Source: Heterocephalus glaber
Taxonomy: Eukaryota > Chordata > Mammalia > Rodentia > Bathyergidae
Assembly: GCF_000247695.1 (NCBI RefSeq)
Contig: NW_004624751.1
Location: 26,439,108-26,503,107, forward strand
Reading direction: 5' to 3'
DNA: 64,000 nucleotides
Notes under the pieces: generated by a model
Told to the model about the DNA's origin: nothing
Database searches by the model: none
Seen by the model: only the letters and a program-made list of their open reading frames with translations
In this document: positions 11,641 to 21,934 of the stretch, piece after piece
Numbering within the stretch: position 1 is the stretch's first letter
Layout of the letters: the number at the start of each line of letters is the position of its first letter
Position numbers and translations under genes: made by a program

Positions 11641-12221
11641 ATGATCAGGTTTTAGAATTAGGAGTGGACTTTATATATTTTGTTTTTGTTCCCTTTGTTC
11701 TAATCTGTAAATAGTGTGAAGTTCCTGTTGAAGATGTTCTGGAGCATTTTTGAATTTAAAACACCATAAGCATATTTTACTTGATGAAATATACAGAAAT
11801 GTTTGCTGGGATTAGGATTGTGTAAAAAAGATCACTAATTAGTGTGCTTTAAATGTTCAAGGTAATATTCTGCACCCACTAGTCCCACAAAGTCAGTTTA
11901 GCTCTAGTTTTTCAGTGAATGTCATCTCTAGGTTCGTTTTACCCTTCCTTGTGACCAACATGCAGGCAGGCCAAAAAGTTTTCTGCTTTTCCTCTACACT
12001 ATCTTCTCTCTCTCTTACGTACTAATATAATTATTTAAAGTATTTTTTAGCTGAAAGAGATTGATGTAATATTTCAAGCTTGCAAACATTCATTCTCTGC
12101 TTTTTAAAGGTCTATTTTTGCTTAGTCCTATATTCCAGGCCTGTAGCCTGTACCTTTTCAAAGCATTGCCCTGCTGTTATGGAAGCTGATGGAGGGCAGT
12201 CTGTTGAACAGTTAATAGTTC
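11641..12221. other. Unassigned sequence
   Basis: AT-rich, with no recognised element or coding potential. Confidence 0.4.
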
Positions 12222-12400
12222 CAGTGTCTGCTTGCTAGAATTTGGATCCTGTTCCTTGTTCTCTTACATGTGACAAAGGCAGTCTTTTAACTTGTCTATA
12301 CTTCAGTTTCCTTATCTGTAAAATAAATATGTCAACTCTGGCTCATAAGGTTGTTGAGAGCATTGAATTACTTAATATGTGGAAAGGGCATGGGACAGGC
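12222..12400 (+). repeat. MIR SINE
   Basis: CACTTCAGTTTCCTTATCTG-type core (CTTCAGTTTCCTTATCTGTA), AAATAAATATGTCAAC, and CATAAGGTTGTTGAGAGCAT in the MIR order. Confidence 0.75.
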
Positions 12401-13375
12401 ATGGGACAATCTATAATGTAGATTACATTATAACCCTTGTGATGGTGGTAGCTATTCTTTATAGTTGCAGTAGTAGGAAAGACAAAGAAAATAAAATTTT
12501 TTTCCTCGTCATCATTTCTGTAGTTCAATGGAAAATTGAGAGATCTATTACAAGCAATGTGCATTAAGTGTAAGTATGTTTATAGTCAGTTGACCATAAA
12601 CGGAAAGTGAATTATTTTCTTTGTAAATATTATACTCAGTATAGGGCATGCTTATACATTAGGCACACTTTAGACATAATTTATCCTTAGTTATTTCAAG
12701 TATTTTGTTGCTTTCGGAAAAATGCTCCTTATCACCATACATTTAACTTGAAAATAAAATCTAAATACTAGTGTTTCCTGTTTGACACCATAGCTTCCTC
12801 CTGGCTAGGTGTCAGATCATCTCTCTGAACAGGCTTAATCTGGTGTAGCTGTGGTGGAGGTAGAGGATGAAGCAGCCAGGAAGACTTGGTTTTAGAGGGA
12901 AAGCAAAGATAGTGCCTGGGACCTTGAGGGAAAGAACTGGCAGCCAGGAGTAGGATATTTGGGTAGTTTGGGGGAAGAAATGAGCCAGTTTTATGCATGG
13001 GAGAAAGAGCACCGATTGTCCTTGAACTTTTTGCCTTAGCTGTTGTCATAGAGAAGAACAGACATTGGGAGGGGTGACCTTCTCTAGCTGCAGTGACTTG
13101 ATTTTGCTTGTTACTTTGCTGTGGCTGTGGTGTGCAAGTGTTGCCTTGTGGACATTGATTTTAAAATGTAGGGAACAGAAATGGAAACTTGCTCCAGGGA
13201 AGAATTTTCCCTCTTGAGTCCTATGAGGTGAGATCTGGCCAAGATAGAGTGTGGTGTGGGGTAGGGTAGATAACTTCGATAAGGAGACTCATTGTTATGT
13301 CCTTTCTAGAAAGTACCCTCATAATTTATTTTCAGTATAAATAGTTCTACCAAGAATGAGAATAGTAGAAAATGC
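12401..13375. other. Unassigned sequence
   Basis: No gene. A small perfect hairpin (9-bp arms TATAATGTA/TACATTATA, 3-nt loop) lies near 12,411-12,431. The 12,768-13,049 region has minus-strand ORFs with no recognisable similarity. Confidence 0.4.
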
Positions 13376-13392
13376 AAAAAAAAAAAAAAAAG
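13376..13392. repeat. Poly(A) tract of ~17
   Basis: Simple A run. It may be the tail of an unrecognised retroinsertion upstream. Confidence 0.8.
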
Positions 13393-13435
13393 CCAAGAAG
13401 CCTAGAATAATTGATTCAAAATATAAATAATTTAA

Positions 13436-13625
13436 AGAGCAAAATAAAGAGGGTAGGAAACAGCAAGATAGACTTTGTGGAAATGGGTAGGGCATGTGGG
13501 GATGGAGAGAGGGCAGTAAAAGGCGTCAAGATGCGCTGTGCATAAGTGCCAACATCCAGTGATGAGTAGATTCATTGTGTGTTGCAAACATATACTAATA
13601 AAAAATACAAGTAAAAACAAAGTGT
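13436..13625 (+). mobile_element. LINE-1 3' end fragment
   Basis: It parallels the L1 3' end at 17,970-18,160: AGCAAAATAAAGAGG, a purine-rich GGG...GAGAGAGGGCAGTAAAAGG block, a GTGCTGTGCAT-type segment, and the terminal CATATACTAATAAAAAATAC with a polyadenylation signal. It is 5'-truncated to under 200 bp. Confidence 0.65.
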
Positions 13626-13859
13626 AATTTTCAGAGTTATCTAATCCGTAGCAGGTGGACAAAACCTGAGAATCCTATCTATGTGGCAGTTACCCCACAG
13701 ACCTGCCCTGGGGTCCGTGTTTGTGATGTCCAATAAGGGGGAGACTTTACACTCAGGCTCTTCTCTGGTTTCAGGGCTTTAAAAACATGATATTTATACA
13801 AAATTTTATAATTTAACCCTCACTCGAAGAAGTTACTTGTGTCTTTTTTATATGATATC

Positions 13860-13925
13860 TATATCTATATTTATAAGAAACTGAGGCATAGAAAGGTGAA
13901 AATTATGTTTTAAAATCACATATAT
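13860..13925 (-). repeat. MIR-class fragment
   Basis: AGAAACTGAGGCATAGAAAGG followed by AAAATCACATAT matches the MIR reverse complement (GAAACTGAGGCTCAGAGAGG). It is short. Confidence 0.5.
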
Positions 13926-14344
13926 TGCAGGTTTTGGAGCCAACTTGGAAGTCTTAATATCAACTTTAAATCCTCTTTATATTGGATCCCATTTCCATTT
14001 CTTTTTGATACCAAACCTGTTGTTCTTCCTCTTTCTCTGTTTGGGGTTTGGTGGTGAGTGGTGATAGTGTTACTGATCCTCTGGGGTAGACAGTTGAGTC
14101 CATCTTCCCCCTCAGTTTGCGCCTGAGCACCCTTCTTGGTATCAGGAGGACACCTCTTCCGTTCCATTCATTTCACTTTCCTCATCTTCATTCTCTACAT
14201 CCCCCTTTCTTCCTGTTATATCTGGACCTTACCACCCAACCACACTTTCTTATGGACCTGAAATATGTCCTTGCAAAATGGCCTTGGTATTTGGTGTTGT
14301 CAATTTTCACAAATGGTTCTGTGCTATAAAACTTTCCTTTTCTT
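13926..14344. other. Unassigned pyrimidine-rich sequence
   Basis: TC-rich around 14,120-14,220, with no named repeat. The short ORFs on both strands are not convincing. Confidence 0.35.
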
Positions 14345-14359
14345 AAAAGTTTTATGCCA

Positions 14360-14447
14360 GGCCGGGATTTAGCTTAGTGGCACCACGCCTGCCTCATAAG
14401 TGCAAGGTCCTCAGCTTGATCCCTGGTACCAAAAAAATAAAACCCCA
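14360..14447 (+). mobile_element. ID-type SINE
   Basis: tRNA-derived SINE (GGCCGGGATTTAGCTTAGTGG ... GGTACC then A-rich). It is flanked by AAAAGTTTTATGCCA at 14345-14359 and AAAAGTTTTATACCA at 14448-14462, a 14/15 target-site duplication. Confidence 0.92.
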
Positions 14448-14504
14448 AAAAGTTTTATACCACTTTGTGTTTTAAACTTACATCTGTGTAGTTATTGGTT
14501 CTTA

Positions 14505-14790
14505 CTTCTGCATGGTATTCCATAATGTTCACCCACCATATTTGGCTTCTTCATTCCCTTTGTATACCTCAGATGCTCTCAGCTTCTATTATTATAATTT
14601 TCATATTAATCTTTTATCAGAGATATGTTTAACACATATTTTCTCCCATCCTTAGGTTGTCCCTTCACTCTGTTGACTATTTCTTTGGCTGTGCAGAACC
14701 TTCTGAGTTTGATGCAGTCTCATTTTTCTGTTTTTACTTTTGTTGCCTGTGCTTTTGAAATCATATCCAAAAAAATCACTGCTGAGATCA
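14505..14790 (-). mobile_element. LINE-1 ORF2 3' fragment
   Basis: In antisense it shows GCATGGTATTCCATAATG, CTTTTATCAGAGATATG, TTTTCTCCCATCCTTAGG, TTGTCCCTTCACTCTGTTGA and GCTGTGCAGAACCTTCTGAG, the familiar L1 ORF2 C-terminal landmarks. The segment between the first two is shorter than in full L1, so there is an internal deletion. ORFs are broken. Confidence 0.8.
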
Positions 14791-15069
14791 AGTTATGGAG
14801 CTTGACCTGTTTTCAGTGTTCAGTTTTCAGGCCCAGGGCTGCTTGCTCTCCTCTCAGTACACTCAGATAGCAGGAGATGTTCTTCTCTCACGTCCATCTT
14901 CTGGAGGCCATAAAGTCTGCTCTGTCTCGTGTCCTGCTCTCATTCTGGGGTTTCCTAGCCATCCTTTCTTCTCTTTGTGCCCACTGTCTCCTTATCTTGT
15001 GGTTTCTTTCTTTGTATACTCCCTTCTGTGCAGAGCATGTTCCTCTTTCTAAGGAGGGAAGTTGTGTGA
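14791..15069. other. Unassigned sequence between L1 fragments
   Basis: It may be old L1 sequence continuing on either side. I do not recognise it. The plus ORFs of 71-85 residues look spurious. Confidence 0.35.
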
Positions 15070-15650
15070 GAGGTAAGTGTTTTGGAATCTAGCATGTGTA
15101 AAATATCTTCACACATTGTTGGTAGTGTACTTGGGTCTATAATTCAAGATTGGAAGTAATTTTCCTTTGGAATTTTAAAGCATTTCTTCATTCGGATGCC
15201 ATTATAAGTACTAATTCTGCTTTTAATTAAACTCTTCCCCCCCATTCTTTTCCTTTCTCTCTAGAATCTTACAGAAGTAGATCAGCATGGTGGGAACATG
15301 TCTGTAATCAGGCACTGGGAGCCTGAGGCAGGAAGATCACAAGTTCGAGTTGAGGCAGTGTAACTTAGTGACCCAGTGAGACACTGTCTCAAAAAATTTA
15401 CAAGAGATAGCTGGGGATGTAGCTCAGTGCAAAGGTCCTGATTCAAACCCTAGTACTCCAAAAAAAAAAAAAGAAAAAGAAAAGAAAAAGAAATGTCTTC
15501 TTCCAAGTGTTCTGAATTTCTCAATGATGTACCTATGTGTGGTCTCCTTTCACCGGGTACTCAGTGGCCTCAATCATTCTGTAAACTTAAATCCTTCATT
15601 TTAGGGATCTTTTTCTTTTTTTTCAAATGTAGAAATCCCTTGTTACACAA
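15070..15650. mobile_element. Ancient LINE-1 fragment split by a SINE dimer
   Basis: TCTATAATTCAAGATTGGAAG...GGAATTTTAAAGCATTTCTTC before the SINE, and ATTTCTCAATGATGTACC...GTGTGGTCTCC after it, follow successive parts of an old L1M-class 3' region (the 'attttctttcagcactttgaag ... tgatgtgcttaggtgtgg' type). Orientation cannot be fixed by eye. Confidence 0.55.
15282..15493 (+). mobile_element. B1-ID dimeric SINE
   Basis: B1 half (CAGCATGGTGGGAACATGTC, CCTGAGGCAGGAAGATCAC, GTGAGACACTGTCTCAAAAA) followed by an ID half (GCTGGGGATGTAGCTCAGTG ... CTAGTACTCC) and an A-rich tail with GAAA units. It is inserted in an older L1 fragment. Confidence 0.88.
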
Positions 15651-17584
15651 GTTAATTTATGTCACAAGTTAGAATGGCAAGCAGGGGTAAAGGGACATAC
15701 CAGAGGATTTGGGTACTGTTTTTTCTTAAGAGTACTACTGTAAAACTTATTCTCCTCACCTGATCCTGAGTATAGAGAATGAGGGTGGGAAACTCATAGC
15801 CTGAATAAGAACTGACCGGACCACGCTGCGCATCATCCTTCCCTCTCTTGGTCCATCCTCAGTCTGATTTCTTTTCCCACGCAGTGTTCTTGGTCTCTTG
15901 GTGGACAGTCCTGTTTCACTCTGTCTAGGAAATAAGAGGAGAGCAGTAACCTAGCTGTGTCTCTTAGGAGCTCTAATTCTTAGATGTATTGTCTACCAGT
16001 CTCTCTTGTTAGCTAGACTTTTATTTCCATTTCCAATCATATGAAGGTGACAGCTTCCAAGATTCTGGGAGGTTTGGGTAGATGATTCAGGTTGCTCCTC
16101 AGTTTTCCTCATGCCCATTGGCGTAGTCTCAACTCAGCTTTCTGTTAAATCATTTACCTTTCATTCATCTGTTTTTTGTTTTTCTGAAAATAATTTTGTT
16201 TTTATATTCTATACCCAAAGAAAAATTAATTACCTCTCATTTTACTTGAATGGGGGAAGAGGGTGAAAGGCTGTGCATATGCTCAACCTGCTATTTTGCT
16301 CAGAAGTCATATTCCTGTTCACCTTGTTAATGTGCCTTTGTCAGTCATCTGTATGGTTTGCTAGGTTTTTAATTTGGGTTTCTTGGGGTTTTTAAAAATT
16401 GGTTCTTAGAATTTCTTTCTTCTGGATTTTAATTTCTTATTAAATTTAAACCCTCGAGTTGGCCACTTTGGGTCATGTTATAAAGCTCTACTCTCAGCTT
16501 TTAATGTTCTAAAATGTTAAATTAGGTGTTAAAATTGCTATCTTCTATGTGCGTGTCATTACAATGTGGGATTCCTAAAACAAATACTACAGTGATTAGT
16601 GCCTTACAGTTTGGAGGTTAAAATAAAATAGTCACTGAGATAACACCTGTTCTGTAGCAGGTAGTTTGTTTTAGTTGTGTTGGAAATTATAGAAACCCAA
16701 CTATGACAGCCTCATTGTCCCCCAGAAGCTTTTCTTTACTGCCTGCTTCACGATGATAGGATTTCTACTTGGGTACATGAGTGTCCAGAATAAAGATGAC
16801 ATTTTCTTGCCTCTGAGTGTGGTGAGGTAGGTTCTAGCCAGTGAGGATTAAATGGATGTGGAGTATAGCTGCTTCTAAGAAACCACCTTCAAAGTCACCT
16901 GGTACATTTCCTTTGCCCAACACCTCATCCTTTCTTCAGTTTTTCTGCATGGAATGTGGATGTGATGGCTGGAGAACAAGTTGCCATATGGGGCCATTAG
17001 GGTGGGATAGGTGGAGCTGTGAGTTCGAATACACAGGGGTTCTGAAAGATGAGGGTAATACAGTTTCCATGGCAGCCCTTGACTGCTTCATGCAGCAATT
17101 ACGTAGTACCCTTAGTACTCTATTTCTCTTCACTTTGTAGCCTGTTGCCTCTACTGACGTTATTCTCAGGCTGTCAGAATGTGACAGCAGTACACCAGCT
17201 GGCTGCCTCAAATTTCCATCATTACAGAATCCTGTATTCGCCGAGAAAGAGCATGCATTCTTCTGTTCACCTATTCACCGTTCCCCTATTTCTGACATGG
17301 GATCCATGCCCACTGCTGGTGTGAAGAGAAGGGACACACGTACCTAAGCACAGGGCACATGCTCACAGAATTTCTTTAGAATGGAGGAGGGCTGGTGTAG
17401 AAAAGAATGTTAAGAATATACATGTCCAGCTGCATTATATACATTCAGCCTTCACATTACTATGATTTAAAAAATTATATATGTATGTAAATTTCTTGAT
17501 AATTTTTCCCATTTTTGGGTAATTCTAAAGAAAGCAATAATGTTAAAATGACTGATTTTTGAGAATCAATGATGTTTTAGAGAC
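15651..17584. other. Unassigned non-coding sequence
   Basis: About 1.9 kb. The 16,690-17,330 part has an overlapping plus/minus ORF pair (91-99 residues) and a composition hinting at an old LTR or DNA-transposon remnant (GGATGTGATGGCTGGAGAAC), but I cannot name it. Confidence 0.4.
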
Positions 17585-18160
17585 TAAAAAAACCCTTCTA
17601 CATTGTTAGTGGGAATGTAAACTAGTACAACCATTGTGGAAATTAGTGTGGATATTCCTCAAAAAACTAAAACTAGAAATTCCATTCAATTCAGCTATTA
17701 TTCCCTTTCTGAGTATCTTCCTGAAAGAGTTGAATACATCCTATTACAGTGATATATGCATAACTCATACTAGGTAAATCTTGGAGCCCTCTGTATGTCC
17801 ATCTTCAGAGGAATGGATAAAGAAAGTGTGTTTATACACAATGGAGTACTTTGAATCATTTGTAGTAAAGTGAATGTACAGATGCACTTGAAATAATATT
17901 AAATGAAACAAATCAGACACACAGCTTAAATTCTTGCATGGTTTTTCTTATATGAGAAACCCAAAGTATAAAAAAAGAGCAAAATAAAAAGAAATAACAG
18001 GTAACAGGGGAATCTTTTACAAATGAGAACTGGAGAGGCAGGGAGGGGAAGTAAAAAGGAGTGAGGATGTGTTCTGTACATGTATCAACTCTACTATGAA
18101 TGTAATCATTATGTACTATAACCATGTACTAATAAAAATAAAAGTTTAAAATAGTTAAAA
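17585..18160 (+). mobile_element. LINE-1 3' end (ORF2 tail plus 3' UTR)
   Basis: Sense L1 landmarks in order: TTGTTAGTGGGAATGTAAAC, ACCATTGTGGAAATTAGTGT, ATCTTCAGAGGAATGGATAA, ACACAATGGAGTACT, then a 3' UTR with GAGAGGCAGGGAGGGGAAG and the terminal CATGTACTAATAAAAATAAAA. It is 5'-truncated to about 570 bp, with frames broken by stops. Confidence 0.88.
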
Positions 18161-18276
18161 ATAAAATTAATGCATATGATATGGTAGGGAAAGTAAAAAG
18201 TATTCTTTGCCTCTGTAGAACAGTCAGTGGTAAGATGATCAAATGAAAATATCTGTGGTTAAGAAAAATCATAATG

Positions 18277-18456
18277 GGTTGGGCATAGTAGCACATGTCT
18301 GTAATTCCAGCTACTCTGGAGGCTAAAGCAGAAGTATTACAAGTTTGAGGCCAGCTTGGGCAACTTAGTGAGACCCCATCTCAAAAAAAAAAATGCTGTG
18401 GATGTAGCTCAGTGATAAGAATTCCCTTGGGTTTCATCCCCATTACTGAAAAACAA
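18277..18456 (+). mobile_element. B1-ID dimeric SINE
   Basis: GGGTTGGGCATAGTAGCACA, GTTTGAGGCCAGCTTGGGCA and GTGAGACCCCATCTCAAAAA (B1), then GATGTAGCTCAGTGATAAG and TTCATCCCCATTACTG (ID). Both halves are in the same orientation. Confidence 0.88.
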
Positions 18457-18839
18457 TTTTATAAGTAGAAATCAGTCATTTCTATGAGTGATAATTAAGC
18501 ATTCATATGAGAGTGGTTACACTGTACCTGAACAATCTTAGCCACACTTGAAAAAGGAACAACCTGTATGATTCATTTCTAATATGTAATCTTGTACAGA
18601 TAACTATCTCCTGAGCTTCTCTCTAAGGGCCCCACTCAGTCACAGATGTTCTCAGTTTTGTTGTGTTTTTAAATAGAAAAACAAATTTGTAATTGGTGCC
18701 CAAACCAAATGAAATATGTTGTTTCTTTTCCAAAACATCTGGAAAAATACATGTATTTTTTAATATATCGTGGGTAATGTAGCCTGTGAAAATTTAACCT
18801 TGTATGGAAGGTAAGGAAGGCAGTTCTGAAAAATAAGTT
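18457..18839. other. Unassigned sequence
   Basis: AT-rich, with no recognised feature. Confidence 0.4.
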
Positions 18840-19490
18840 TTATATTTTTTAGAAGTTGTACATTTACAGAAAAATACAGAGTTCCCATGTGCCCTCCTTC
18901 CATTATTAACATCTTACACTGGGATGTTATATTTGTTTCATTTAGTGAGCCAGTTTTGAGACTTAAAAAAACACTACAATGCATACTTTATTCAGATCTC
19001 TTCAGTTTTTACCTACAGCCCCATTTTCTGTGCCAGTGTCACATCCAGCATACCACATAATATCTTGTGGTCACATCATTTTGACTCCTCTTTGGCTATG
19101 ACAGTTTGTCAGACTTTCCTGTTTGATGACCTTGACAGTGTGAGGAGTACTGGTCAGGTATTTTATAGAATGCCTCTCAATTGGTGTTTGCTTGACGTTC
19201 TTCTCATGATTAGTCTCTGCAGTTATGGTTTTTTTCAGAGGAGAACCATAGAGGTAAATTGCCATTCTCATTACATCAAATCATAAATGTTCATACTATC
19301 AAAATGACTTCCTGTGTTACCTGTGTGAAGTAGGGTTTGTCAGGTTTTTTTCACTGTACAGTTATTCTTTCCACCTTTCCTTACTGAAGTCTTTGGAAGT
19401 CATTGTGTGTATTCCATAAGGAAGAAGTGGGGTTTTACACTTCAATTCCTTGATTATGAAGTATACCATAATTTACTTGGAAACTTGCTG
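18840..19490. mobile_element. Ancient LINE-1 (L1M-class) 3' region
   Basis: It shows the series of landmarks of an old L1 3' UTR: AGAAAAATACAGAGTTCCC, TTATTAACATCTTACACTG, GTTTGCTTGACGTTCTTCTC, TCATGATTAGTCTCTGCAG, CATCAAATCATAAATG, GGGTTTGTCAGGTTTTTTTC and CACTGTACAGTTATTC. Divergence is high and no coding remains. Orientation is not certain by eye. Confidence 0.6.
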
Positions 19491-19668
19491 ATGGTATTTT
19501 TCCCTTCTCTCTTGTCTATTTGTCTGTCGATCTGTCAGTTGTTTTTTCTAGTATAAGTATGGATTCAGGGATATTTATTTCATACTGTAGTTTGTAATGC
19601 AATACTCTTGTATCCTGGTCAACTGCCATTTTTGTGTTTAAATAACTTTTTTAAAAAGAGTATTTCTT

Positions 19669-19756
19669 GGGCTGGGGATTTAGCTTAGTGACTCTGAGCC
19701 TGCCTTGCAAGCGCAAGGTCCTGAGTTCGATCCTCAGTACCAAAAAAAAAAAAAAA
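19669..19756 (+). mobile_element. ID-type SINE, young
   Basis: GGGCTGGGGATTTAGCTTAG ... GCAAGCGCAAGGTCCTGAG ... GTACC followed by A15. AGTATTTCT lies on both sides (TSD). Intact tRNA-like A and B boxes are visible, which is normal for a SINE and not evidence for a tRNA gene. Confidence 0.93.
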
Positions 19757-20125
19757 GTATTTCTCTGCCTTATGGCACTACAAGATGCTTCTTTCTTATC
19801 TTGTGTATCTCCAGCTCCAATCCCAGAATCAGTAATTTCTCTAAGGAACCATAGTTCCTCTGATTGGAAATCCAGATCTGAGAGCTAGAGAATGGAACAC
19901 ACCCTGAATGATAGCGCTAGTAAAGGAAGGAGGAGTGGAAGAGGTTGTATCAGAGTGAAGAAAAAGAGGTCTTCTTTTGGGATAGTTTCCCTTTGATTCC
20001 TCTGTAATGAAGAAGTGATAGCTTTTTTCTCTTTCGTGGATATTTTTGCAAGATGATTTATTTTCCTGGGTACTCCAGTGAGGTGTAAGAAAGTTTTTAT
20101 TTATGCTCTAACTGGAGAATTTATT
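19757..20125. other. Unassigned sequence
   Basis: No repeat or gene recognised. Confidence 0.4.
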
Positions 20126-20413
20126 TATTGATTGACTACATTTTCTTTGTTTTCTTGCAGTTTTGGCAAACAGCCATAGAAATGAAACATGTGTTAAAGA
20201 TACTATATATTGTTGATAGCATTAAAAATGGATGTAGAATTTGCTACAAGATCATCCACACAGAATGTTTTGGGAGGTTTTAATGGAATTACTGTTCCCC
20301 CACCTTCTTTCAACCCATACTGCAATTGCTGTGAGGACTTGCCTCATTCATTACAACTAGATCCATTGTCCAGTTTTTACAATTTTAGGAAACATTTATT
20401 GGAAACATATTAA
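20126..20413 (+). other. Exon-like segment: strong acceptor tract and short ORF (candidate only)
   Basis: A pyrimidine tract ending TTTCTTTGTTTTCTTGCAG (AG at 20159-20160) is a textbook 3' splice site. Downstream, an ATG at 20228-20230 (ATGGATGTAGAA) opens 61 codons, MDVEFATRSS ... HLLETY, stopping at TAA near 20413. The phase-0 reading from the acceptor instead gives about 40 residues, FWQTAIEMKH ... CFGRF, then TAA. I recognise neither peptide. No good 5' splice site follows, so it would have to be a terminal or non-coding exon. AG preceded by pyrimidines also occurs by chance. Confidence 0.15.
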
Positions 20414-21787
20414 TTTGAACGGAGAAACATAAGCTTTCTTCAAGAATCTCTTTCTAAGGAAAGAATTTTAACTCACACTGTCATAAACTGTTTTTATCCC
20501 TCTGCACCAATCAGTACTGCTCAGAAATGGGAGTTGGGTAGCTTTTACTGGTTGTCATGGTCAAGGACTAAGGTAACCATATCGTTCTGCTTTATTTACT
20601 CTTTCTGAGTAAGCTATCAAGGGCAAAACATTACAGCAGCAGAGTACTCAAATGTACACTCTCTCATGGTAGATTTTCATGTTTGCATTAGGGCCAGTTA
20701 AGTGTTTATAGGGAAGTTGAGTTGAAGTTTGAAGTTGACTCAGTTTCATTGCTTCTGTGTTATCACAGACAGAGTAGCCTAAGGTAGAGCTTGAATTTTC
20801 CTTGTCCTTGATCCCCCATCCCTGTATTTAGTTGTCACTAAATATACTCTTGTTCTTTTGAAGCATTTGAATGCATTAATTTTTCATATTTGAAACAGTT
20901 TAATCTGTCAAAGGATGAGGGTCTTAATTTTATTTTCCTTCTGGCCATTAGTTGTATAATTAGAAAAGTTTGAGCTGCGCTGGACCCTTGTTTCATCCAA
21001 TCTTTCAGGTTTACAGTCTTAATAAAAAATAATATTTCATGAAGGCAATCTCAGCTTAACCTTGTGGAGAGGTTTTTCAATTAGTAAGACCTTGCTTATC
21101 ATGTGTGCAATCCTTTTTACCTTTTATCTTTTCTTTCTTGTATTTTGATAATATTGTGAAAGAGGATCCTGACTAGTCCCTGCTGCTTCCTTGAATCTTT
21201 GATTCTTATTCTCTAGGTTTCTTCCTACTTTTCTGTCTCTTAGTATATTTAGGCGCTAGAAAGGCTTCCTGCGTAGAGAGATGCACTGTACTGTCTCATT
21301 TTTAATTTGTGTCTCAGTTCATGCTTTCCTCTCTTATTCATTCAGATGCTTTGTGAGATTCTGTTCTCTGAAGCATAGATCTTATCTGTTTAAGTGATAC
21401 TTTGCAAATATTTGATGTTACATATTTATGAGAGCCTCTTGAATTATTTTATTGCCCTTTTGGACAGACTTATCAGGTCTTACTTAATTGATGTTAAGAC
21501 TCAGCACTCTATAAAGTCTTTCATTCACCTCAAACTCACACTGGAACATGGATTCTTTTAGCCCTAACCCCTACAGTGCTTAACATAGCTGAGTCAGGGT
21601 GGGTACTCTTTGGGGTTTGCTCCCTTATAGCAGACTTTGGAGACACTCTGACCTTTTGAGATTATAATCATACCAAAAACATGGAGTGTTGCTTGGCAGC
21701 AGGAGATGCATCAAGGTCAGATACATTTTCAGGATTGACTCCTCATGCTAATTGCACTTGAGAACTTATTTATTAAGGATTAGCTAC
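20414..21787. other. Unassigned non-coding sequence
   Basis: About 1.4 kb with no named repeat and no coding potential. Confidence 0.45.
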
Positions 21788-21845
21788 AAGGGCTGAGGTA
21801 TAGCTCAGGCCCTAGGTTTGAGCATCAGCCCTGGAAGGAAATAAG
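21788..21845 (+). mobile_element. Degenerate ID-type SINE, internally deleted
   Basis: GGGCTGAGGTATAGCTCAGG runs directly into CCCTAGGTTTGAGCATCAGCCC. The middle of the tRNA-like part is missing. Confidence 0.6.
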
Positions 21846-21857
21846 ACGGAAACTCCC

Positions 21858-21934
21858 CTCCTTTTTTTGGTGGTTATAGAGATTGAACCAAGGGCTAGGC
21901 AGGGCCTCTACCATGGAGCTAAGTCCCCAGCCTG
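21858..21934 (-). mobile_element. Degenerate ID-type SINE
   Basis: In reverse complement: TTTTGGTGGTTATAGAGATTG, AACCAAGGGCTAGGCAGG, TACCATGGAGCTAAGTCCCC. It faces the preceding copy at a 12-bp distance, making an inverted SINE pair. Confidence 0.7.

Noticed and set aside
19669..19756. tRNA-like A and B boxes in the ID elements
   Set aside because: The sequence with its A-tail and TSD is a SINE. No copy has a complete tRNA fold or an independent tRNA context.
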